Positions 15,501 to 26,355 of a DNA stretch of 64,000 nucleotides are shown in pieces. Origin of the DNA: Sphagnum compactum. Lineage: Eukaryota; Bryophyta; Sphagnopsida; Sphagnales. How positions within the stretch are numbered: position 1 is the first letter of the stretch; every line of letters starts with the position of its first letter. The notes below the pieces were generated by a model that was given only the letters and a program-made list of their open reading frames with translations, had not been told where the DNA came from and ran no database searches. Made by a program: the position numbers and the translations under genes. Location: assembly GCA_965153455.1 (NCBI GenBank), contig OZ234493.1, positions 35,826,213 through 35,890,212 on the forward strand, in the 5' to 3' direction.

Positions 15501-18500
15501 CGGGGAGTTCCAGTGACAAATCCCTTCAAACTGGAGAATTTGTTGACAAGTGAAGTTGAGATCAGCAAGTGGAACAGTGAAGGGCTTCCTTCCAATGATC
15601 TCTCCATTCAAAATGGCATACTCACAACTCGAGGATCTCGCTTTCCTCTTTGTGTTGACCCACAATCGCAGGTTGAAAAAATAAATTCCAAGACTTGCTC
15701 AATTCAATCTTTGACAAGATTCTTCAAGCCCGAATGTTTGTTTCTGATTGACTGAATTGATTCCCAGTTTTTTCATTTGAGAAAAATTTCCATTGTGGGT
15801 GGTTGGTGGGTGAGTGATTCATTTATTCAATTAATTAATCAATCAATCAATCAATCAGGCAATAAATTGGATCAAGAAGAAGGAAGGAAAAATGCTTGAG
15901 GGGCGTATACGGACTTTCAATGACTCAGATTTTCTGAAACAAATGGAGTTAGCGATTCAGTATGGGTTCCCATTCATGTTCGAGAATGTTGATGAATACA
16001 TTGATCCTGTGATTGATCCTATTCTTGAGAAAATTACAACATCTGGAGCAGGTGGCCGAAAAGTGGTGAAGCTAGGAGACAAAGACATTGAGTGGGTAAG
16101 CAAGCAAACTTTCTGATCACAAATCTTTGACACAACCACCAGTTCCATGTATAATGCTAATCATGATCTCAGATTCTTCTTGTTGGTTTGGTTACAGTCA
16201 TGAGAGTTGTGCCCACAAAAATGTCAATGGGGTTTTTCCTTTTTCCAGGATGAGAATTTCCGCTTATACCTGATAAGCAAGCTGCCAAACCCAGAGTATG
16301 GACCTGAGATCTCTGGCAAGACAATCATCATCAATTACTGTGTTACCGAAGTGGGTCTCCAGGCTCAGCTCCTCAATGCAACTGTAAGATCAAGAGATCT
16401 TCAAATTCTTCTCCTTTGATCATTGGATCGGTGTTCTGTCTTTTCTTCTTCTTTTCTCTGTTTGGGATTTCATGAAGTTTGGATCCAACTTCTTTCAACA
16501 ACCCATGCATGCCAACATGATGCAGCTAGCTGGGTGTGTAATGCTATTTGTAGTCTTATGATTTGTGTTTTTTTCGGGAGTGATTTTGATAAATTTTTTT
16601 TGAGGCTGCCATTCTGGCAGGTGGGTCATGAAAGACCAGACCTGGAAGAGTTACGAGAGAATCTTGTGCGAGATACTGGTGAAAACAAGGCCTTGCTCAA
16701 GCAATTAGAGGATACTCTCCTTCGTGTAAGATTGACTTCTTCTGGCAATTTGATTTGGAATTTGTGTATATCCCATCCATCCATCCTTTGCAACTAAGAG
16801 CTTACAGGGAAGGGAAAAACAAAAACAAAAAAGGCACAACCTGGCTGCTGATCTGATGTGATCTTCATCACCGAGTACCTTATCAATTAACATTACAGTC
16901 TTTGGTTGTGAACTGTATGTGAGTCTTACTGCACAACAAAGTTAGTATTTTGCTCATGTATTTTATGTCACCTGATGAGGGGAATTAGACACCCAACCAA
17001 AAATAAATAAAAATTGCTTTCAGGAACTGAGTGCTGCTACAGGAAATATCCTTGACAACCATGAATTGATAGCAACTCTGGAAACTACCAAGGCCAAGGC
17101 AGGAGAAATCACAATAAAACTAGCCATGGCACGCGAGACAGGAATTGAGATTGATACGGTAAATTGTTTGTCTTTTTCAGAACTCTTTCATACCCAGCTA
17201 GCTCCTTAATATCACAACAAGCATTGGAATCCAATGTAGTAAGTACCAGGGTAATTCTTTTTAGGAAGAAATTTTGTTGGTGTCAAAGATTCAAAGTGGG
17301 CAGCTAGCAGCTCAACAAACTATGATGCAAAAAAAATGGATTGAAAATTATCTTTTTTCGATGAAAATTTGGTTCTTTGGGGGTGGTGCATGCCAGTTGA
17401 GGGCACGTTATTTTCCAGCAGCAAAGCGGGGTGCAATTCTCTTCTTTGTATTGGGTTCTTTATCCGCCATCAACAACATGTATGAGTATTCACTGAACTC
17501 CTTTCTTGAGGTTTTCCTGATTGCACTTGCAACAAGTCAACGAGCTGTGACAGTAGATGGTCGGCTGAAGAACATCATCGATGCACTCACTTATGATCTC
17601 TACAGCTACACATGTACTGGGCTGTTTGAAAAACACAAGTTGATGTTGTCCTTCCAAATGACAATACGAATTATCGATGGAGATGGTTTGCTCAACCATG
17701 TCCATTTGGATTTCTTTCTCAAGGGGAATCTCTCTCTTGAAAAAGCAGTGCAACAAAATCCCTTCCCTGAATGGTTCCCTGATCAGGGATGGCAAGATCT
17801 GATCCGGATGATGGAATTGGGTCCCCAATTTACAGCAGTTGGTGTCCACTTTGAGACCCATGAGTCTGAATGGCAAGCCTGGTAGGTACCTACTTGGAAC
17901 CTTTCTTTGTTCATCCACTTACTGTTATGATATTAATCAAATTCTGTACATCTGTTGTTCTTCTGAGATTGATAACAAGCTTCTTTTTTCTTTTCTTTTT
18001 TTCCTTCAAAGATCATCTAAGATTCTTTTACTTACTTGTGGACCTGACCAATGCTCAGCTACTAAAATCGTAATAGGATTGATCAGAGCCCATTTGAATT
18101 CAACTTGGGTGCTGCACCCAATTTCTCTCAAAAACTCAACTTGGGTGGCAGTACCTGATTTCTCTCAAATTCAATTTGGGTGGTACCCACTCAATTTCAA
18201 CTCTCGAAATTTTTGATCTTGTCAAACTTGTGTATGAGATGTCAGGTATGATGAAGAGAGACCTGAAACAGTTCCCATTCCCGGAGGATTTTCAGACAGC
18301 CTCAGTGTATTTGAACAATTGTTGATTCTTCGTTGTTTCCGCATTGACAGAATCACAGTAGCTCTGACGGTACATGCATCTGGCATCTGTATATACATAT
18401 TCATGTATATACATGAATGAATATACATGTATGTATATATGTGTATATATATGGATTTCAAATGAAAAAAAAAAAATTTAAAATTGCATACAATTTCAGT

Positions 18501-21500
18501 ATCTCAATGCATTTGTAGATTTGGAGAACTGATGTTAGTGTCTTAGCTGATCATATCGGTGTTGTTTTTTTTTCTTTTTTAAATTGCAGAGGTACGTGAT
18601 GGAAAAGATGGGGGAGAAGTATGTTACACCACCTGTGTTGGACTATAGAGTTATCCATCGACAAAGCTCATCAACTACACCGATCGTATTCATCCTTAGT
18701 CCTGGAGCAGATCCGGCATTTGATGTGTTTAAATTAGGGGAAGATATGGGATTCAAACCAGGAGCAAAACTGAAGTACATGGCATTGGGTCAAGGAATGG
18801 GTCCAAAAGCTGCTGAACAATTGGAGCAAGGAACTACTCGAGGTCTATGGGTTATGCTACAAAATTGCCACTTGCTTCCTTCTTGGCTAAAAACATTGGA
18901 AAAATTCCTAGAGAAACTTGTGAAACCGCATGTCGATTTTCGCTTGTGGTTGACGACAGAACCAACTTCAGCCTTCCCATTGGGAATTCTGCAACGCAGC
19001 TTGAAAGTGGTGACTGAGCCACCTAATGGGCTGAAGCTTAATTTAAGATCATCATATGCCAAGATTACTGAAGAAAATCTTGCAGATTGCCCTCATCCTG
19101 CATACCGCCCCCAGGTAAACTTTTTTAAGAAATCTCTTGGTGCCCATGAATGGTTTAGGGTTTAGATGACAGGGTTTAGGGTGATGATATGCCCAACCCA
19201 AAGGGCATAAATAAAACTGCTGTCAGAGGCTTGAAGCACAGAAATCTAGAAGTTGAACAGGGTGGGGGATCTGAATGGATGATGGGTAGGTCTTTGTGGT
19301 TGCTTTTTTCCATGCTGTTGTGCAAGAGCGACGTAAGTATGGAAGACTTGGGTGGAATGTTGCATATGACTTCAATGAGACAGATCTCCGTATCAGGTAT
19401 TTTATCCACTTTGTATTCTCAATATATTAAGAGCTCACTAGTATGTAGTACTACCCTACTGCCAAATGTTGCTCATGATTTGAGTGTCGGCACCATCCTT
19501 GCAATATGTGAAAAGCTTGTTCTTGTCAGTTTTCCTTTTTTTTGGGTAGTGAATTTTTGCATCCAAGTGAATTTTGTACATCAAACTGTTGCAAATTCCC
19601 TGGTTTTCCAAGATTTTCAGAAGGAAAAAGAAATTTAAATCCAGGAAAATTTCACCACATTTTTGACTCTGAGTGTTTCTTTAGTGTTGATAGTTGGGGC
19701 AGTTTTTTGCCAATATTTCTACTGTTTGGACAGTTTTCAAATTGTTGTTACCATTTTATGCTAAATCTTTCTTGGGACGATCACTAATGATGCTACATGA
19801 GAAACCTAGAAAAATTGGTTGTTGTTGTTGCACATTTGCACTCTCAGATGCTCAATTATGTATCAATTGTGAATATATAGATATATGTCCTTCTAGCTGA
19901 TCTCATGATACGGTTGTTGCATGTACATACATACGTATGTACGTATGTAATGCAGCCTGGCATTGATTTCAACATACTTGAAAAAAGCTTATGACAACAA
20001 GGATGACCAAATACCATGGGGTACATTGCGTTATCTCATCGGAGAAGCCATGTATGGAGGTCGAGTTTCGGATTCATTTGACCGTCGAATCTTAACCACA
20101 TACCTGGAGGAATATCTAGGCAACTTCTTGTTTGACAAGTTTCATCCTTTCATGTTCTACTCATCACCAGATGAATCTGTCATCTACAAGCTTCCAGACA
20201 CAGGACCGAGAAACAATTACACAGAGTACATAGCCTCCATGCCTATTATGCAATCACCCGAGGTTTTCGGACTACACCCAAATGCAGATATCAGCTACTA
20301 TTCCACCAGTACCAAGAATCTGTGGAGGGATCTCGTGAACCTCCAACCACGCACTGCAGGTGGAGAAGGGGGTGTTCGGAGAGAAGACGTCGTGGATAAA
20401 GTTGCTACTGATCTTTTGAGCAAAATCCCTGCACCATTTGACTTGCCAGTGCTCACGAAATCAATCGGGATACCGACTCCTGTACAAGTAATAAACCCTA
20501 AACCCTAAAACTCTTTTTAAATGAAGTCCTTAAGGATTGCATTTTTTGTGTTGTTGTGATTTTTTTTGTTAAATTGATTTTGCGCATCATAGAATTTTGA
20601 TGAACTATATAGATGATCTATTTTGTGTGCTAGATTTTTTCATCAGAGTTAAATGCATATATATCATGTGGTTACGTACATCTATTTCAAGTTTTTGCTA
20701 TGTGCCCATCATGCACTGATCAAGAACTTTTTTGTGGGTGGGTAATTTTGTTTTCTCAAATTGTTTATAAACTTTTGTCTTCAAAGCAATAAACAAATTA
20801 CCTTATTTTGAACTGATGTCCTTTTTGTACAAAATGTAAGTGACTCTCCCTTGTCGTTATCCGATGTGGTAAGAGGTGGGACATGGGGTTGGGTTCTGGT
20901 GTTAGGTGGTGTTGCTTCAAGAGGTAGAGAGGTGGAACAGATTGGTGGTGCGAATGAAAGACAGTCTATTCCAGCTTAGGAGGGCACTTGCTGGTAAGCA
21001 ATTAGCTTTAAGTATGGCATAGCTTTTGGACATATAACACAAGCTTTGGTACAAGCCAAAAAATCAGTCTTGTCCAGAGCCAATACCAGGACTGAGCTGG
21101 TAACGATAGTTTTTGAATTGTACCCAATACCAAGATCAGACTGATACTGTAGTACCATGGCAACTTTCACACTGATTCTATACCCTTAAGAAATGTTGAA
21201 ATTTTCAACAAAATTACTGTTTTTTCAAGGAAAAAAAAATTGTGAAGGAAATAGAGAATCGTTTAGTTTTAGAAGTACCCAATACCAAGACCAGGCTGGT
21301 ATGTTCAAAAGTTGATACCAGACCAACAGTACTGTTTATGACCCCAAGTGATTGTGTATGTGAGTTGATGTCTTTGACTGCCAAATGCGGTGAAAAAAGA
21401 TGATGATGATATGCAAAATTTGAAGCATTGTGAACGGCTCAAATTGGGTTAGTAGCTTTGTTGTTTCAGCAAGTTTTGGGTGCAATTCCAAAGCAACCAA

Positions 21501-22550
21501 ACTAGCAGCCAGGACTCTAAGAGGAACTGGATTTGAAAGTAAGACTTGTTCATGTTGGTGATATGATCATACTGCAGGTGAGATAGGTATGAGCAAAGAT
21601 CTTGATGACCTTTCAACAGCTCTTTTCAATGGAGAGCTTCCTGCAATGTGGCGTAAAATGACATCTCAAGTCTCTTCCTTCTACCCACCACACCCTCTGC
21701 CCCCCAAAACCCATTTTTGTACACCATGAAATCTTTTCTGGGGATGTGTAGTTCTTCTTGTAGCAACAAGGCAAAACAACAAAAATTGATATAAATTAGC
21801 ACACTTCAATTTGTTAATAGTATATTTCAAATTCTTTGTAAACTTATTTACTGTTAAAAGATTTATAGAAATCCTAGAGCAGAATGTTTGTAGTTAAAAT
21901 AGCTTTTTAGTAATAACAGATTTTTTTTCTTTTTTCTTCTTTTTTTGGTGGACTTGTTACAGACTGAGAAGATGTTATCAACTTGGATGATCTGGTTCCT
22001 GCGACGCTATGCACAGTATATCGATTGGGCTGAGAATGGAGAGCCCAAAGTAATGTGGCTATCCGGCCTTCACATTCCAGAAACCTACATTGCAGCTCTT
22101 GTTCAGACAGCTTGCCGAGATCGGGGTTGGCCGCTTGACAGATCCACCACTTACACACAGGTGTGAATTTTAACAATATTTTTTGTTATTTAGCTTCCTT
22201 TGCCACCCATCATCTATAGATGTATATATAACTGGAAAATCAATGTTCAATGAATTAAAAATTTCATATAGAAAAAAAATTCACATTCAAATGATGTGAA
22301 ATTGTTGCATCTTGAGAACTTCATAGAATTTGAAAGTTGTGAGAGAGAGAGATGGGCATTTGCAATGTGAGTTTGGAAAAGGAGCAATGTTGGGCGGGGG
22401 TTGTGGGGATGTGCTTACAGGTGACTAAATACACACAAGCGTCAGAGATTGAAGAAAAACCAAGGGATGGATGCTATATCACAGGGCTGTACTTAGAGGG
22501 TGCTTCCTGGGATGAGAAAATCTCAATGCTCAGAGTTCAGGTACAAAGGC

Positions 22551-22588
<38 letters not shown>

Positions 22589-22955
22589 CAAACACACAAA
22601 AATATTTCCAAAGTAATATTTTTTCTTCTTCGTCTTCTTCTTCTTCTTCTTCTTCTTCCCAACACAACAATTGAGTTCAAGTTTGAGAGATAAATCGTTG
22701 GCTTCTTTTTTTCTCTTTGAATATTACTAGGATCCAAAGATACTTGTCGTGGAGCTCCCAATATTGCAAATCATTCCAATCGAGGCGAGCAAACTGAAAT
22801 TGACCAACACATTCCGCACACCTGTGTATGTGACGCAAGCACGGCGCAATGCCATGGGTGTGGGACTTATATTTGAGGCGGATATTGCCACTACTATCCA
22901 CCCTTCCCATTGGGTGCTCCAAGGTGTTGCTATTTGCCTCACTATCGACCACTAA
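143..22955 (+). CDS. DNAH10: Axonemal inner-arm I1 dynein heavy chain, DNAH10/DHC10 (1-beta) type; 5' end off the window
   Basis: ATP-driven microtubule motor of the inner-arm I1 (f) complex of motile flagella, here presumably of sperm. I could splice 51 exons with GT-AG borders and continuous phase: 10347 coding bases, 3448 residues plus a stop at 22953-22955. Order seen: tail/linker, AAA1 P-loop [11 protein letters not shown]2 [11 protein letters not shown]3 [11 protein letters not shown]4 GVGGSGKK, coiled-coil stalk with microtubule-binding tip, AAA5, AAA6, C-terminal domain. The protein follows human DNAH10 along its whole visible length, for example the AAA3 strand [20 protein letters not shown], and the end SHWVLQGV. 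That is the 1-beta chain of I1, called DHC10/IDA2 in Chlamydomonas. Family members are about 4400-4500 aa, so roughly 1000 residues are missing to the left. No frameshift or stop is seen, so the gene looks functional. Exon coordinates are in the block entries below. Family is certain; the DNAH10 subclass is very likely. Confidence 0.97.
5489..6950 (+). other. Dynein exons 13-16: AAA1 main ATPase module
   Basis: Exons: 5489-5726, 5926-6045, 6272-6477, 6626-6950. This is the main hydrolysis site of the motor. Exon 13 carries the P-loop [16 protein letters not shown], at about residue 796 of the visible protein. Exon 14 carries the Walker B stretch [11 protein letters not shown]. Exon 15 carries the sensor region [14 protein letters not shown]. 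Exon 16 continues with [18 protein letters not shown]. All catalytic motifs are intact. The intron between exons 15 and 16 holds a TA dinucleotide repeat at 6546-6585. Confidence 0.95.
6546..6585. repeat. TA dinucleotide microsatellite in dynein intron 15
   Basis: About 20 uninterrupted TA units lie between exons 15 and 16. A shorter GAT trinucleotide run lies in the previous intron at about 6085-6104. No function is apparent. Confidence 0.9.
7098..9251 (+). other. Dynein exons 17-22: AAA2
   Basis: Exons: 7098-7329, 7557-7647, 7844-7982, 8118-8236, 8531-8735, 9009-9251. Exon 17 has the P-loop [14 protein letters not shown] at about residue 1080. Exon 19 has [19 protein letters not shown] and exon 20 has [12 protein letters not shown]. 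These are standard AAA2 landmarks of axonemal dyneins. Exons 21 and 22 are less conserved and were placed by reading frame and splice sites. Confidence 0.92.
9549..11743 (+). other. Dynein exons 23-28: AAA3
   Basis: Exons: 9549-9635, 9835-10014, 10136-10278, 10487-10691, 10950-11201, 11474-11743. The AAA3 P-loop is GESGTAKT, with alanine before the lysine where the consensus has glycine; human DNAH10 has serine there, so this is a subclass trait rather than damage. Walker B reads [19 protein letters not shown] in exon 25. Exon 27 has [18 protein letters not shown]. Exon 28 ends in [17 protein letters not shown], which leads into AAA4. Confidence 0.94.
10026..10077 (+). repeat. Dispersed TACCAG-type repeat, copy A (dynein intron 24)
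   Basis: A 50-bp segment containing CAAAAATCAGTCTTGGACCC and then an ACTAGGACTAGGCTGATAC stretch. Related copies lie in dynein intron 47 (21050-21340) and downstream of the histidine kinase (41090-41410). Sharing between three unrelated sites indicates an interspersed repeat. The copy fills almost half of this 121-bp intron. Confidence 0.7.
11931..13191 (+). other. Dynein exons 29-31: AAA4
   Basis: Exons: 11931-12236, 12557-12712, 12850-13191. The P-loop is [13 protein letters not shown] at about residue 1775; animal DNAH10 has Q where this has the second K. Walker B region is [39 protein letters not shown] and [12 protein letters not shown] follow as usual. Exon 31 runs into the first helix of the stalk with [14 protein letters not shown]. 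Confidence 0.94.
13313..15015 (+). other. Dynein exons 32-36: stalk coiled coil and microtubule-binding domain
   Basis: Exons: 13313-13386, 13590-13815, 14062-14193, 14363-14578, 14780-15015. Two heptad-rich arms (Ala, Glu and Lys rich) flank a compact tip of about 120 residues, from [12 protein letters not shown] to [12 protein letters not shown]. This tip is the site that binds microtubules. The returning arm ends in GLGSEHERW and [13 protein letters not shown], the standard entry into AAA5. Confidence 0.93.
15428..17881 (+). other. Dynein exons 37-42: AAA5 and start of AAA6
   Basis: Exons: 15428-15671, 15859-16095, 16249-16383, 16621-16725, 17024-17158, 17397-17881. Landmarks are [42 protein letters not shown], and [18 protein letters not shown] followed by [13 protein letters not shown]. 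Exon 42 is 485 bp, one of the three longest exons in the gene. The intron after it (17882-18245) contains a short tandem repeat, listed separately. Confidence 0.93.
18088..18205. repeat. Short degenerate tandem repeat in dynein intron 42
   Basis: Three copies of a unit of roughly 35-45 bp with the shared elements AACTTGGGTG, TACC or CACCC, and ATTTCTCTCAAA. The array sits mid-intron and has no reading frame. Confidence 0.7.
21050..21340 (+). repeat. Dispersed TACCAG-type repeat, copy B (dynein intron 47)
   Basis: Starts with a segment like copy A (AAAAAATCAGTCTTG, AATACCAGGACTGAGCTGG) and ends with GTACCCAATACCAAGACC and GATACCAGACCAA. The last part matches copy C at 41340-41395 over about 60 bp with few changes. 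It lies inside the longest dynein intron (584 bp), so it probably lengthened that intron. No coding capacity and no clear terminal repeats are seen. Confidence 0.75.
22552..22658. repeat. CA and CTT microsatellites in the last dynein intron
   Basis: A CA run at about 22552-22587 is followed by a CTT/TTC run at about 22623-22658, both in the intron between exons 50 and 51. Short open frames across them are low-complexity artefacts. Confidence 0.9.
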
Positions 22956-25620
22956 ACATGAATCATACCCATAGTATATATACTATAACTTGTTCTAACT
23001 CCCAATTGCTTGCGGCACCGAATCTAATATGCTAGATCACTAAACAATTTCCTACAAGATTATGTAATCATGGAGACGGATTAGGGTTTAGGGTTTAGGA
23101 GATTTTTTAAGTTGTTGAAGAAGAAGAAGAAGAAGAAGAAGGAAAACAAAACACATGCAAACAAAATCTCTTCTTTCATGTGTTGTTGTTTCAGCTTTTG
23201 TGTATGGGAGAGTGAAAACTTATATAACATTATTGTTGTTGGATGGGCAAAAACCCCATCTCAAAAACCCCAATTGGGATGGGAATTGGGTTTTGTAAAC
23301 CTGCAAAAGTTTTGTGGCTATAAAATACTAAAAATGATGAGGAAAAAGAAATGGATAATAATAACAATAATAATTAATAAATAAATAAATAAACACTACA
23401 CTAACAAAGAAAAAGGAATAGAAAGGAAATGACAAATGTATAAAATACACTACAACAGGGGTTGTTTGTTTTTTTTTTTTTTTTTTTTTTTTTTTCTTTC
23501 TTCTCAATATTGTGAAGGAGCAAAATTGGCAGCAATGAGTCATCCACAAGAAGATTTAGCCAAATTTGGCTATCGACCATATATGGAAGTAAAAACTATT
23601 TAAGAACCATTTTATTATATTTTGGCTACCTTGTTGGAACCTGTTGTAGAAATCTGATGATTTTTCTTTTTAAATTTTAAAATTCTGGATATATCTGAAA
23701 AAAAAATTAGTGGCATTGTTGTTTTTTTTTTTCCCCCAAAAAAAATCCTCAAAAATTCTCCAAATCATATTTTTTCATGTCAAAAAAAAAAGAAAAAAGC
23801 CCTACTTTAACAATGTACAAATATTGTACCTATGACAATATTAAATGTTTGGCTAAAAATAATTCACCAAAGGTCTAGCCGGAAAAAAAGAAAAAATAAA
23901 TAAAATTATTGATAGTTGTCGAAATTGTTGAACCTCCTTTCTAAATATATTATTTATTTATTTATTTTTAATTTTTTTTTTAAATTTATAAAAAATTTTG
24001 GAAAAGAAGAGCCTATCATAGGTATGGTATTCATGCTAAAAAAAATAAATAATATATTTTACATATCCAATGGCAAGGGATATTGTGTTTGGATTCATTA
24101 TAGAGTATAGTAGCTTAAGGGATCTTTATAGGCCCCCTACTAGGTAATAATAATTTATAATAATAGGTCTATTTTTATTTTTTTTACATGAGGATTTTTG
24201 AAAGACGATATATTTTGGCTTCTTGTGTTGAAACTTGAGATTAGTTATTTTATAGAGTTATGATATTTTCTTCAAGGATTTTGGTTTCATTTAGAGGATT
24301 ATATTTTTTTTTGAAGATTATAATTTTTAAAAATATATAATCCTCTAAATTTGAATAATCATGAAATATTTGAATATAATTTATTTGAAATATTTGAATT
24401 TTCTTAATTCTTCTTTTGCCGTAAGACACATTTTTAAATGTAAATGGCAAAGGCACGGTGTGACACACCCCCTTGTTGTAAATTTGACATTAGCGTCATA
24501 TTATTTAATGTGCCATTAAAATTACATTCGATTCTCAAGGCGCACTATTGTCCGGGGAAAAACAAAAATCACATTCGTTAAAAAAAAAAAAAAAAATTAG
24601 GTTAAAGCGGACAAAAATTGGACCCTCACCACAATTTCTTCGCATGTCAACCCTAATAAAATAAGCCGAGGAGGAAATTGTTTTGGTGTTAAAAAGGGTG
24701 GGCATACTCGCTCTAAAGCCGCAAAATCTACCCATCGCCGCAACTCGGGGGGGTTTTTTCGTTTCTCAGGTAGGGCTATTTCATTGTACGGAGGGATCTT
24801 TTGTTTGTAGGCAAGTTCGGGTCCTCACATTTTTTTTTTAAATTTATTTATTTCTTTTCTTTTGATTTAGTGCCATTTATTGCATGTGGCTTTTACGTGG
24901 GGTAACGCCCTTGGATGAGAGAAATTAATTACCGGAATCATTGGGGGGCCATGCTCAACTAGTTAGTATCACCTTACACAAGCCGTCGTATCCTATCGGT
25001 AACGCCCTCATCCTCGGGCGAGTTACCATACTATATTCACATCTCGGAGCCATATTTTATTGTAATCAAAAAGTATTGGCTGACAACAAAGAAAGAAATT
25101 ATCGGTAACGTAACGGCACAAGTACCCAAAAGTCGCATATATATTGAGTAAATTAGACTTTTCAAAACAAAACTTAACACTCATTTTTCCCTTAAAAACA
25201 AAGCGCGAGAGAATTTAAAACACTCAACCCAAGTTTCGACATGATTTTTTTAAATTTTTTAAAAAATAATTATGAATTTATCTTGAATTTGATAGGGGTA
25301 CCGGGTACTAACTAGTAGGGTCCTCTTATCCTCGAAAGACAACCTTTAATATCGTCAAACCAAGAATCGTAAACGAAGGTGATCGATCGATCATAAATCA
25401 TGGAATGGACTAGATTTGAAAGTATTTTTAAATGGGTTGAAGTATAATTTTAAACCATGGTTTAAATTAACTTTAATCGAACATGTATTTATGAGGGTTT
25501 TTTGAATGCACCAACCTTAAACCCATTTTGGGCACCACTTTGAACCTTTTGTTTCTTGTCTCTCATGTCCAATTCCAATCCATTAAATGTAAAGTGAGTT
25601 GAAGTGGGCTCTCGATTTTC
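22956..25620. other. AT-rich spacer after the dynein gene; no gene seen
   Basis: The first few hundred bases should include the dynein 3' UTR; A/T-rich AATAAA-like runs occur near 23370-23395. A telomere-like tract (two and a half TTTAGGG units) lies at 23081-23099. A T homopolymer of about 30 bases lies near 23465-23497. The rest is A/T-rich with short broken frames and no protein similarity I can recognise. A 24060-24120 segment is shared with 60186-60240 in opposite orientation. Around 24940-25060 the base composition is more balanced, possibly old transposon sequence, but I could not name it. Confidence 0.6.
24060..24120 (-). repeat. Dispersed repeat D, copy 1 (inverse of 60186-60240)
   Basis: The reverse complement reads AAGCTACTATACTC, then TATAATGAATCCAAACACAA, then TATCCCTTGCC. 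The same string with small changes occurs on the + strand at 60189-60240. About 45 bp match closely, which is not expected by chance in two spacers 36 kb apart. It is probably a fragment of a transposable element. Confidence 0.7.
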
Positions 25621-25630
25621 TTTTTCGTTT

Positions 25631-26165
25631 TGCATGTCATTAAAAAAAAAATCATTTATAACTCAATCCCATACATTTGTTGTAGTCAAAAGGGCTCTCT
25701 CAAATTCTTTTCATTTTGCATGTCTTCAAAAAAACCATCGTTTATAACTCAATCCCATACATTTGTTGTAGTCAAAAGGGCTCTCTCAAATTCTTTTCAT
25801 TTTGCATGTCTTCAAAGAAACCATCATTTATAACTCAATCCCATAAATTTGTTGTAGTCAAAAGGGCTCTCTCAAAAAAATTTCATTTTGCATGTCTTCA
25901 AAAAAACCATCATTTATAACTCAATCCCAGAAATTTGTTGTAGTCAAAAGGGCTCTCAATTTCTTTTCGTTTTGCATGTCATCATCAAAAAAAAAATTGT
26001 TTATAACTCACTCCCATAAAATGTGTTGTAATCAAAAGGGCTCTCAAATTCTTTGCATTTTGCATGTCATCATCAAAAAACAAAATTGTTAATAACTCAA
26101 TCCCATAAATTTGTTGTATTCAAAAGTATTTCGCAAACAACTAAAACTCCTCTTCAACTTTTGCA
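25631..26165. repeat. Tandem repeat, about 86 bp unit, 6 copies
   Basis: The anchor TTTTGCATGTC recurs with its TGCATGTC at 25631, 25717, 25803, 25889, 25973 and 26061, then at 26162 (spacing 86, 86, 86, 84, 88 and about 101). Each unit contains TATAACTCAATCCCA, TTTGTTGTAGTCAAAAGGG and CTCTC. Later units are more diverged. The open frames across it (about 66-70 aa) are by-products of the repeat. A CAA trinucleotide run follows at about 26215-26235. Confidence 0.92.
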
Positions 26166-26324
26166 TGTCAACTTAAAACACTTGCAACTCAACAAAACAC
26201 ACATACACACACCACCACAACAACAACAACAACAATCACTTCCATCTCTTACGCACAAACCCTAACCCTCCTTTTGGGACTCTCAAATTGGTGGCCAGCA
26301 AGTAATAGTACATTACTACCTTAA

Positions 26325-26355
<31 letters not shown>

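Larger units (their letters stand above)
18246..22955 (+). other. Dynein exons 43-51: AAA6 and C-terminal domain
   Basis: Exons: 18246-18369, 18590-19114, 19290-19396, 19956-20487, 20906-20993, 21578-21669, 21963-22160, 22421-22540, 22731-22955. AAA6 shows [29 protein letters not shown] and [14 protein letters not shown]. The C-terminal domain shows [31 protein letters not shown] and [16 protein letters not shown]. Exon 45 has no ATG in frame but joins exactly in phase and encodes [14 protein letters not shown], as expected. The donor of exon 48 (GTCTCT) is weak. Stop codon TAA at 22953-22955. Confidence 0.93.

Noticed and set aside
22537-22761. Minus-strand frame with Arg and Val/Cys runs
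   Set aside because: It is the translation of the CA and CTT microsatellites within the last dynein intron.
24940-25060. tRNA-like A-box (GCTCAACTAGTTAG) suggesting a SINE or tRNA gene
   Set aside because: No B-box or cloverleaf pairing could be found downstream, so neither a tRNA nor a SINE is supported.
25630-26265. Four frames of 66-70 codons with similar sequence
   Set aside because: They are the tandem 86-bp repeat read in translation, not a gene family.
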